Translations under genes and position numbers: made by a program
Notes under the pieces: model-generated
Seen by the model: the letters and a program-made list of their open reading frames with translations, nothing else
Database searches by the model: none
What the model was told of the DNA's origin: nothing
NCBI GenBank assembly: GCA_004194705.1
Contig: SADC01000399.1
Coordinates: forward strand, 248,001-312,000
DNA length: 64,000 nucleotides
Source: Ditylenchus dipsaci
Lineage: Eukaryota > Nematoda > Chromadorea > Rhabditida > Anguinidae
Reading direction: 5' to 3'
Part shown: one piece after another, positions 21,801 to 31,052 of the stretch
How the letters are laid out: every line of letters begins with the position of its first letter
Position numbering within the stretch: position 1 is the first letter of the stretch

Positions 21801-24800
21801 CGTTAATCGGTCATCGTCAGCTCTAGTTTAAACTACAGTTGAAGCTCGGTAAACTGACATACCCAAAATGTTCGTTTTCCACCTGGGTCCGACACTTTTT
21901 TAGCCATATTTTTAATGTTTCTGTCAATTATGTTTCGACATTCTGGTCCTAAATATCTCAAGACTGCCAATTTTGCCGATCGTTTCTCAAAATCCAAAAA
22001 CTTTTTTCTCTAAAAAAGCAAAACCTCGATAAATGGACACCTGTTTCTGAAATAGGGCATTCGTCTATCAAGGTTTAGCTTTTTTAAAGCAAAAAGTTTT
22101 TGAATTTTGATAACCCATCGGCAAAATCGGTATCCTTGCGATATTTAATCGACAAGAACATTAAAAAAGGGCTAAAAAAGTGTCGGACCCAGCTTGGGAA
22201 CGAACTTAAGGTGGTGTCCGTTTATCAAGATTCCACTGTATATAAATTCAATTTGAAGAATATTTGTCTACCAGACATTTCTTAACAGGATTAGAAAATG
22301 TCACATTTTGTTTTGGGTATGTTAACAGATTTTTCTCGACGCGTCTATCTAATGTTTTTTAACACGGGAACGGCTGTACGTCTTGATGGTATGTCTTTGT
22401 GCAGAATTTCACGCTGAGCACGATGGTGAAAAAAAATTACCTTGAAGAAATGATTGTTTTAAATTTCAAAAACGTTGTTCATACAAAAATATGTACAAAA
22501 AAGTGCGGAAACGCCGTTTTTCAGTTAATGAATGATACTTTTCAACAGAGCAGGAAAAACTGCACCAGATAGTGCTTTAAAGTAATTTTCAACCAGGCTT
22601 TTCGAGTGTTTAGCAGACGTTCAAAAGCATATAACAAAAGGCATCTTGACCTGAAACTTCGATTTCGCTACATAAATCTGAAATTCTGACACCTCATTCG
22701 TGTTCAGCATGGTCGATTTACTTGAATTTAAATAATTTTTGTCTCGAGCGGAATTTGAAATTTGACAGTGATTGTGATAATTAAAAGACAGTTTCTCAAG
22801 TAAATCGACCATGCTGAACACGAATCAGGGGTCAGAATTTCAGATTTATGTAGCGAAATCGAAGTTTCAGGTCAAGATGCCTTTTGGTATATACTTTTGA
22901 ACGTTTGCTAAACACTCGAAAAGCTTGGTTGAAAATTACTTTAAAGCACTATCTGGTGCAGTTTTTCTTGCTCTATAGAAGAGTATCAACCATTAACTAA
23001 AAAACGGCGTTTTCACACTTTTTTGTACATATTTTTGTATGAACAACGTTTTTGAAATTAAAAACAATCATTTCTTCAAGGTAAAGCTTTTTCATTCGAT
23101 TGTCGTAAATACCTCAACGATATGTCATTTGAAAGCTCGCAATGTGCGCTTTCTTTTGCACATAAAATATAATAAATATATTGAAACAGTGGCATGTTTT
23201 ACCTCTTTGAAATGGCATAGGCAAAAATCGGGACATTGACGGTTCACAAAGGCCGCTGACCACCGTAGAGTTACTTCTTTTAATTTTTTTCTCATCGTCG
23301 TGCTCAGCGTAAAATTCTGCACAAGGACATACCATCAGGACGTACAGCCGTTCCCATGTTAAGTAACGATTTCCATGGGTTTTTGCTAGTCTTGAAAAAA
23401 AATCAGCTATGCGCATAGTTAAAAGTGGGTTAATACTCCGAGCCTTATGCGTGACTTTTGCTATTTCTGAAGTAGAATTTCATGAAGAACACGATGGCTT
23501 TTTCAGATTTTCTTTTCAAATCTAAAAAGTGGTTCAAATAGACTTTTGAAACATGTGACACATACGCCGGGCACTACAAACTTAAATAAGTCTGTAACTT
23601 TTTTCACAGATATAATTTCGATCTGTTTTAAACACTATGAATGTTCGTCATGAGCTACTCTATCTTCCTGTAGTTGCATAAATATCACTTCGACCAAAAA
23701 AAATTAAATTAATCAAAGATCCCTAAAATGAGAGTTTTAAAAATAGCACTTATTTTACAAAAACGCATATAACTTTCAGTATATTAATTTTTCTAGAACA
23801 TGCTTTATGTTTCAGATAGCTTATTCGTAAGCGCTGCACACCCTGTAAGGACCATTAAAATTTCGTGATTTTTAATGCATTTAAAATTGCTTTGCACTAT
23901 TTTCTGTCCTATTTGTGCAAAAAAAAATAATTCTAAAGGCGCGCATTTAAATTTTTGGTCAAAAATTTTAGCGATGTTTTGTAATCTTGTTAATATCTTT
24001 GAGTAGGTTCATGACAAAATTATGATATATAGCTTTTTTGTGGCTATGTGAACAAGCTTTCTTATGCATATATAATACATCACAAATTTCAAGACAAAAA
24101 AACATTTCAAAGCTACTTTACATTTTATGAAATACGCATTTTTGTGATAAACTTCTGTAATTATCTGTTTTTATTTATTTTTTAAATCATATGATCATGA
24201 ATAAGGATTCTACATGAAAAACTGGTTCTAAGGCTGCTCTGGTCTGATGTAATCTATGCTTTCTTATAAAATAAAGTTTTGTAGTATTGAGTCTTTTTAT
24301 AAATTTCATATCCCTATTACTAACGTTGACCACTACCCATTTTGTAGCTATGAATGTCAGCTACAAAATGAATGGTTAACTTCGAAAAAATGTTCATAAA
24401 ATTTATAAAAAAACCAATGCTGCGAAAATTTTGCTTGAAAAAAAGTGCGCGTAATTCTGACACACCCTGTAGCTTTGAAATGTTTTTTTGTCTTGAAATT
24501 TGTGATGTATTATATATGCATAAGAAAGCTTGTTCACATAGCCACAAAAAAGCTATATATCATAATTTTGTCATGAACCTACTCAAAGATATTAACAAGA
24601 TTACAAAACATCGCTAAAATTTTTGACCAAAAATTTAAATGCGCGCCTTTAGAATTATTTTTTTTGCACAAATAGGACAGAAAATAGTGCAAAGCAATTT
24701 TAAATGCATTAAAAATCACGAAATTTTTAATGGTCCTTACAGGGTGTGCAGCGCTTACGAATAAGCTATCTGAAACATAAAGCATGTTCTAGAAAAATTA

Positions 24801-25536
24801 ATATACTGAAAGTTATATGCGTTTTTGTAAAATAAGTGCTATTTTTAAAACTCTCATTTTAGGGATCTTTGATTAATTTAATTTTTTTTGGTCGAAGTGA
24901 TATTTATGCAACTACAGGAAGATAGAGTAGCTCATGACGAACATTCATAGTGTTTAAAACAGATCGAAATTATATCTGTGAAAAAAGTTACAGACTTATT
25001 TAAGTTTGTAGTGCCCGGCGTATGTGTCACATGTTTCAAAAGTCTATTTGAACCACTTTTTAGATTTGAAAAAAATTCTGAAAAAATAAAAAAATGTCGT
25101 GCTGCCAAATATTTTTATTCATTTATTTTTTAATTTTACAAAAATTTAAAATGAATTTTTAAGGTTTATGGACAACCGACTAAGGCGCTCTTCTCCATCT
25201 ATGGTTGTGCTGCAACCTTTCTACTCCAACTCTGATATGGCACCTAGTATTAACTATGATCCTCTGGTCGGGCTGCCTTCTTCTATTAGAAACCAGCTGA
25301 TAGCCAAAATATACCAAAACCAAGCTGAAACTTCTCTAACTGACAGCTCATCACCCGATTTATCAGCCAAAGAAACAGAAAAAATGCCAGGGAAGCGATT
25401 CTATGTCTCGCAGTTAGGCCGAGTGGTGCAACTGGCTAACCATCCATCTGGCCATTCTATGTACGACCAATTGCCTGGCCAATGGCTGCGAGGACTCAGG
25501 CTCGCTAACAAAAATCCACAAAATACTTTGTTTTGA
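18885..25536 (+). CDS. Neuropeptide precursor with one amidated FDTLAGIGL-type peptide
   Basis: I join four exons: 18885-18968, 19775-19825, 20975-21126 and 25164-25536. All phases agree without any correction, giving 219 residues. Exon 1 is a classic signal peptide of about 28 residues (an LSCLLLLAFYLNL core). Exon 2 ends with LVKRTWKYDKK. Exon 3 holds FNFDTLAGIGLG followed by KR and then SGRR; the Gly before the dibasic site predicts C-terminal amidation. Exon 4 has RLRR, a further PGKR and a long tail without more repeats. The peptide core resembles the FD(S/T)L-x-G-x-x-L-amides of the nematode nlp-3/nlp-5 group (family knowledge, recalled and not searched). The product is probably secreted and processed in neurons. 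The last exon enters through an unusual TTTTTAAG acceptor. Which of the excised fragments are bioactive is inference. Confidence 0.8.
19011..19187. mobile_element. GCCTTGGTCCCC-family MITE in intron 1 of the neuropeptide gene
   Basis: The left end TTTTTTTGCCTTGGTCTGCC pairs with the right end GACCGGACCAAGACAAA. The inside carries GTTGGCCAGCTTAGG and TGCCTAAGCCTAAAAA words as in the copy at 14731-14947. Confidence 0.65.
19298..19362 (+). repeat. Degenerate tRNA-like unit
   Basis: GGCGTGGTGTAATGATAGCAC is A-box-like and GAAAGATTCCTGCC a weak B box. It lies in intron 1 of the neuropeptide gene. Confidence 0.35.
20383..20734. repeat. Inverted repeat with ATGCCAACTGTCCACTTGG arms
   Basis: About 40 bases ending in GGTTATGTTGTAATGAC are mirrored by GTCATTACAACATAACC near 20695. 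The inner parts also pair (TTTCCTCCGCAATCTGAA with its complement). It lies in intron 2 of the neuropeptide gene. Confidence 0.85.
21569..21829. mobile_element. CTAGAGCTGACGAT element with GCGATTA words
   Basis: The termini AACTAGAGCTGACGATTTGG and CGTCAGCTCTAGTTT are inverted repeats. The body is made of TGCGATTA/TAATCGC words. It is directly followed by the next element at 21836. Confidence 0.85.
21836..22238. mobile_element. CAGT-ended, pogo/Tigger-like non-autonomous element, TA duplication
   Basis: The left end CAGTTGAAGCTCGGTAAACT and the right end TATCAAGATTCCACTG, both bordered by TA, define the element. The subterminal parts pair as well (CTGGGTCCGACACTTTTTTA with its complement). 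It is 403 bp and non-coding, in intron 3 of the neuropeptide gene. Confidence 0.85.
22361..23360. repeat. 1-kb hairpin in intron 3 of the neuropeptide gene
   Basis: The arms begin AACACGGGAACGGCTGTACG and end with its complement at 23360. They pair through ATTCGTGTTCAGCATGGTCG and turn near 22760. About 200 bases (23090-23280) are present only in the right arm, so the hairpin has a large asymmetric bulge. Confidence 0.9.
23505..25076. repeat. 1.57-kb hairpin with about 600-bp near-identical arms
   Basis: The left arm runs about 23505-24116 and the right arm 24469-25076, with only scattered mismatches. The loop of about 350 bases contains a smaller inverted repeat around TTTTGTAGCTATGAATG (24340). 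ACACCCTGTA occurs in both arms. It lies entirely inside intron 3 of the neuropeptide gene and ends 88 bases before exon 4. A diverged single arm is found at 36110-37990. Confidence 0.92.
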
Positions 25537-25621
25537 AGAGTTTAAATTACTTTTTCCATATTTTGGCTTCTCATGTTTTAATTTATGTGTGATGTATAAA
25601 TATTTTTTGAATAACAATGTA

Positions 25622-25875
25622 CAGGGTGGCGCAAAAAAAACTCGGCCACATTAAAAAAATTGAAGTAGGTAACCCCTTGCCCGGTCGGTTTCCGACTTTT
25701 GGGTGGCAAGCCCCCGGAAACCTCCTCAACAATGCCGGCTGTGTTAAAGAGAAACACCACAAAGCTCCTAGGAAGCTTAACCACTGCCATCGATTTTCCT
25801 GGGGAAATCGATGTGGCAAGGAGCTACTTACGCAAATTTTTTTTTCAAGTGGCCGGGTTTTTTTGCGTCACCCTG
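25622..25875. mobile_element. CAGGGTG-ended MITE just after the neuropeptide stop codon
   Basis: The left end CAGGGTGGCGCAAAAAAAAC and the right end TTTTTTTGCGTCACCCTG pair and are flanked by TA. The arms also share CTCGGCCAC/GTGGCCGGG. It begins 86 bases after the stop, so it may be part of the 3' UTR. Confidence 0.88.
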
Positions 25876-26235
25876 TAGTTTAACAAGCTTCTTTCTTCAC
25901 GCTTCGGCTATTTTTGGCGTTCGTATAAATTGATTGAGCGGCTCTATGTGTGTTCGCATCCCTCCCGAAAAAGTCGTCTTGGTCTTTCCTGGTGTTTTTC
26001 ATCCTGTTTTTTTTTTTTTTTTTTTTGAAAAATCGCCTTGGCCTCCCCTGTCTTTCTTGGGACGTGTTCTGGTTTAAGGGGGGGGGTCGTTGGACTAGGA
26101 GGTGGTGGAACGCAATTCACTATATATCTTTATTATTTTCAGGTTCATTATGGTAATTTCAGTAACTAAAGAAAGTAAAGTTCTCCTAAAGTTCTCCAAA
26201 AATCTTTACTTTTGACAAATTTTCGTCATCCAACA

Positions 26236-26463
26236 TACCGTATTTCCTCTAATTTGACCCCCCCCCACGGGGAAGAAATTGGTGGCATGAAATTTTTCAA
26301 ACTTCACGTGCTCTGAAACTTATGTTTTTATTTGCTGTTCGAGGTGTGTAAAAACTACCTGTTAGATTTTTTGAATCCATCTCAGCCACTCAAACAGTAA
26401 ATAAAAACAGAATTTTCAGACCACTTGAAGTTAGAAGTAAGAGAAATTAGAGCAAATACGGTA
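26236..26463. mobile_element. TACCGTATTT-family MITE (word AATTTGACCCCC)
   Basis: The left end TACCGTATTTCCTCTAATTT, followed by a run of nine C, pairs with the right end AAATTAGAGCAAATACGGTA. It is non-coding. Confidence 0.88.
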
Positions 26464-27234
26464 TGCTCAAACTGAAAGAAATATGACTTGGTGCCCCCTG
26501 TTGTTGTTTTTCAAAAAATGTTTTGGTCAGAGTAGCTCAGATCGCATAAACCGAAATCACGTTTTATCAGCTTTTAATGTTTAACGATAGGAAACATGGT
26601 TTTAGAGGGTGCTCGAACATTTTTGGCCCGAAGACATTTGACCGAAAATCGACTTTTTGCCTTGTGAAACTAAGTTAAAGGGTACTGGATGATAGCTAGA
26701 CACCTTTTTTTATTAAAGTTAGGGTATTCTACCAAGTTTCGGTCACTAAAGCTGGGAAATAAGAGTCTTTATATTCATTTTATGATCATTAGTCTTGTTC
26801 GGAATCATGTCTAAGGTAAGTATAGCTCACAAATCTCCTTAGAAGTGGATAAAAGCAATTTTAGTCCAATTAGTCTCTCAGAACTATATATTTTTACACT
26901 TTTTAGCTATTTCGGAGCAAAAGTTATTTTGGTGTGAAAATGTGAAAAAATTTGCCAAGCAAGACAATTTTTTTCATACCAAAAAAGTTTGCCTGAAAAA
27001 GATCAAGTACAATAAATAAATAGTTTTCTACACAGTGTGTTTATGAATAAAACCCATGAAAATTCTTGGACAATGTTGTAGCATAAAAAATTCGATCAAA
27101 AAGTAGTGTTATACAGTTTTGGAGAATCACTTGCAGCATTATGGCGGCTCAAAACCATTGCTCTTTTTGCTAGACCTTTTCTAAAAATAATAACTCTAGA
27201 AAAATAATATAAAAAACGAAAAAGGCGAAACCAC
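26464..27234. other. No gene recognised
   Basis: Only short dispersed repeats are visible, such as CATTTTATGATCA...CGGAATCATGTCTAAGGTAAG at 26770-26820, shared with 8680-8725. Confidence 0.45.
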
Positions 27235-30200
27235 TTACTCTTCTTTTCCCACTACTCTAACTAATAGTCCAATAAGTGCCAGTCTATACGGTCTGACCAT
27301 GATCAAAAGTATGAGATTAACAGCTATAGGATAGAGCATGCCAATTAACCAAACGGAAACAAACAGAATAGAAGTGTATTTCCAGTCGCAGAGAAAAGCA
27401 ACGACAATCAGCACCACTGGAATAAAGACTAGTAGGCCACCAACTGCTATGTCCAGAACTAACGAATTGATTAGAGAATAGTAGAGGTCAATGGTTTTCT
27501 GACTGAGATGTATTCGGCTAACTTTTAAAAATAAGTAGCAACCGCGCAGACACAACCAAATCACAATCACTATTGTTCCCATCAGAACAATAATGATGAG
27601 AAGAATTGAGAAGTAGAGATTCTCTGCACCTTCTTGCTGCAAAATTTTTTTATTCACCGTGTTTCCTCTATTAGTAGGCCCGGGCCTTATATTTTTCACT
27701 CAGGCTCTAGAGGGCTTACTGTTAACGGGTAGGCTTCCTAATGGAGGGGGTGATGTGGTTTCAAAGCGTTTGGTTATTGCACTTCAACAGGGAGTGCACC
27801 TCATTCGCTGACGTGAAAAGTGGTGCTAGGTGATTCCCATTGGAGGTATAATTTTTTTCGACTTTCACTTAATTTCTTAGATTTATTTGTCGTTAGAATT
27901 TCAACCTTTCAAAAAATTAACATCGCCGACGGTCATGCCCCTTTAGAGGACCTTTAATTAGAAAAAATGCGTAATAGTTGAAGTGCACTTCCTCCTCTAA
28001 AGAGTGTGAGTTCTCTACCCGTAGAGCACCAAAGAGCACGAGTTTTCTAACCAAAGGTAACCGAAACCCAACCAAAGGTTTGGTTAGAAAAATTATACTC
28101 CTTACATAGGAGGTGCATTTCATATGCTGTCAAAATAATGATGTGTCCTATTGAGCGCCTCAAATTGCAGAAGCCCTTCAGCACAAACAAAATATCAATT
28201 TTCGGAATTACTGCAAAACCACCTGCAAAAGCAGTGCAATTTTGACGTAAAAATAAAAAAAACGTTTTTTAATGTGCTCATTTATATAGACTTTTGTTAG
28301 TAAATTCGGTTCGAAAAACAAAAGTTTCGAGTCTACATTTTTTGCTTTGGTCTCCCCCGTTTTCGTTACTTTTTGGATTGTGCTTCGGTTGAGGGTAGGC
28401 CAGCGTGATGTATAACAGACTCAAACATGTTTATCTTACTTTTTTTGCAGTTCGGGGAACATGTTTGAGTCCGTCCTATTGTGAGCTAGCCTACCCTGTG
28501 TTAAAGCCGAACCAAAAAAACAATAGGGGACCAGGGCGAAAATCGCCACCTGCTCCGTAGAAATAATCAATGGATAAAATCCGCGGATAAAAATATCCGC
28601 GGATTTTTACCCGTAGTAATAATCACGGGTAAAGATATCCGCAGATACAGATAAAATCCGCCGATTTATCTCCAACTATGGATTAATTGACGGATTTAAT
28701 CGCGTATAAAATCTACAGATAACTTTGTGCATGGTCATTTTACTTTAGTCATAAAGATAAGCTATTGACTTTTAAAAAATGTGAGTCTATCACTATTGTC
28801 CATTATTAAGAATCGGCAAAGAAATGACGTTAAATCGAGCATCCACTTAGCCTAAATTTGAGCTAAAAGCGACCAAATCGTCCAGCCTTTGGTTGACGTT
28901 TAGTAGAGAGTAACGTAGAATCGGGTTGACTGTAGCACTTTCTTGAAGAATTTTGCTTAAGCGTTCTTCTAAATATCTGTAAATTGAGAAAATAAAGTGC
29001 TATCAAAAATACTATATGTATATCAAAAAGGGGTATTCAGGGATATTACCCTACAACTTATATCCCGTCAAAAAAATTGTGCGAAAAATCTCTTCTACTA
29101 AAGTGTTACTTTTCCTTTTTAAATCATGTTTAAAAAATTATCGCGAAATTTTTTCACCTAAAAATACAAAACAATTATTTCTGACTCTTTTAATAGAAAA
29201 AATTTAATGCAGAAAAAAAACTAAAAATATTGCTAGTAAATGCCTTTTTCTAGCAAATTACGCATTTTCAGATGAAGTCGCTCATTTTGGATAGTAATTG
29301 ATTTTAAAAATATAAGAAAAAAAATTATCCGCGGATTTATCCTGCTACCGACCAGGCTCAGGATAAAATCCGCGGATACGCATATTCATCCGCGCATTTT
29401 CGATTATCACAACGGACCTTATGCGCAGATATTTATCCATATCCACAGATAAATGTCCACCAATATTTTCATTATTACTGCCGTTTATCCGTATCCGCGG
29501 ATTTTATCTACGGATACCGATTAATCCGCGGATATTTTGATTATCACTACGGGGGTTGGACCAAAAGTGTTTTAGTAGGTGAACCGATTATAAGGTAGAT
29601 TTTTGAATCTTACAAAAATATCTAAAACTTACCACAAATCCTACTACAGTTTGTCTTTTCAATTTTTCGTAAACCACAAAATCAACATTTTTGATAGACT
29701 CAATTAATACATCACTAGGAAGCAGCAAAAAAGTCATAGGGATAACTAGTGCAACACGCTAACGACGAGTAACAATATTGCAAAAGTAAAACCAATGCGA
29801 ATATCTGCTAAAATTAGTGTGTAGAACTTGTTGTTGACAGTGTGACAGTAGCGGTACACAAACAGCAACATGTAGGAGTAGAAAGAGCCATTGAATAAAA
29901 ATAATAGAAGACCAACGTACAGAGAAGTTAAGGATGGATAGCGAAAATGGTTTAATATAAATAGTGGGTAAGGCAGCAAAGGCTCCATGTAAGGCAAGAC
30001 CAGCACCGATTCACACAACAAATTGATAGTGGAGTTCAGGATAATAAACCTTAAAAAAATGGTATTTCGGGAGTTTTTTCATTTTCCGCAAAAATTTGTT
30101 TCAAGCTCAAAATGCATCTTTTTAGACAATTTTGAAAGCCGTGAGTAGTCTGAGGGTTAATTAGTGAAAACGAATTCAAAATTATGGCTAAATTTTTTTG

Positions 30201-30403
30201 TTGTAAAATTTGTTTGCATATTTTTACCATGAATATCCGCTCATTGAAGTGGGTGACTTATTTATACACACCCAGATGACCAGCACATAAGTAGCGTAGA
30301 GTAAAACTAATACGAAGTAGCTTGCAAAGTGGCTAAAGCTGACCAGCAGTTGAGGGCACAAGACCACGGAATGGTAGCTTTCGTTAGGCACTAAGCTTGA
30401 CAT
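27235..30403 (-). CDS. Nematode seven-transmembrane chemoreceptor (Str-type superfamily, Srh-like)
   Basis: I read three exons on the minus strand: 30403-30228, 30049-29633 and 27636-27235. The phases agree and the product is 331 residues if one base is restored near 29750-29757; without it the middle exon ends early in a stop. Hydrophobic segments fit seven helices: one in exon 1, three in exon 2 (around LYVGLLLFLFNGSFYSYM and IRIGFTFAILLLVV), three in exon 3 (around FSILLIIIVLMGTIVIVIW, GGLLVFIPVVLIVVAF and ILFVSVWLIGMLYPIAVNL). SQKTIDLYYSLI before helix 6 and the ending MVRPYRLALIGLL resemble nematode Srh/Str receptors. It would act at the sensory cilium membrane of chemosensory neurons. 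The subfamily is uncertain. Exon 2 uses a TTTTTTTAAG acceptor. No similar receptor neighbours are present. Confidence 0.82.
27650..27756. repeat. TACCGTATTT-family MITE fragment abutting a receptor exon
   Basis: CACCGTGTTTCCTCTATTAG with the word TAGTAGGCCCGGGCC forms one end, and a second degraded copy of the word lies at 27725-27745. The terminus is about 20 bases from the start of the chemoreceptor's third exon, so it supplies sequence just upstream of that exon's acceptor. Confidence 0.65.
28338..28544. mobile_element. GCCTTGGTCCCC-family MITE in the receptor intron
   Basis: TTTTTTGCTTTGGTCTCCCC pairs with AGGGGACCAGGGCGAAAA. The inner arms share AGGGTAGGCCAGC/GCTAGCCTACCCT and CAAACATGTT. 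It lies in the 2-kb intron of the chemoreceptor. Confidence 0.75.
28555..29553. mobile_element. ATCCGCGGAT-word element, 1 kb
   Basis: The termini CCGTAGAAATAATCAATGG and TTGATTATCACTACGGG are imperfect inverted repeats. Next to them the self-complementary word ATCCGCGGAT and variants (ATCCGCAGAT, ATCCACAGAT) occur more than ten times in both flanks. The centre is AT-rich with no recognisable protein. It lies within the receptor intron. Confidence 0.82.
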
Positions 30404-31052
30404 TACTCATTAAATCACAATAATTATTTGTCAGGCAATCACAGCAATTATTTTATAAGAAATTTATTTTTGTGACGAGTGAAAGCCAGATTTCATTTTT
30501 CCACCTGTTTACGCTGAAAGCGAATTATTTTCCTCAATTTAAATATTTTAAGAATAATGTGAGATAAGCACATATTACACATGAGTAAACAACTAATTAA
30601 TCACTCTTTCAGTTTAAACGTGATTGAAAACAGAATAAGAGCTGTATTGAGAGGACGATGGGCAAAAAAGAGCTTGATTTCACCTCTAAGTCCCCCCCCT
30701 TACTCTTTGGCGGTCTACGGCTAGAGAACTCATACTCTTTGGGGTCTACAGTTAAAGGGGATGGCCACACTTGAGGACAACATTTGGCGGATGCGTGTTT
30801 CCGGACGTGATTTTTTCTTCTGGGTTTTACAAATGTATGAAATTCTCGTTGTCGGCGACAGCGATAGCTCTTTAAAAAAATAAAAAATATATAAGCTAAC
30901 TAGACAAAACTAAAATTTGTGCGAAAAAGTCTTTTTACACCAGAAAAAGCTTTGTTTATTTTTGACAACTATGCTTTAAGCAGCACTAATTTATTCGACA
31001 GGCATAAAATTAAAAAAAAAGAGAAAGATTATGCCTATCTTATTTGTGAAAT
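30404..31052. other. No gene; probable intergenic spacer
   Basis: This lies between the receptor's start codon and the 3' end of the coiled-coil gene. CTCTTTGGCGGTCTACGG and CTCTTTGGGGTCTAC near 30700-30750 are part of a dispersed repeat also seen at 28010 and 41850. No exon is visible. Confidence 0.45.
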
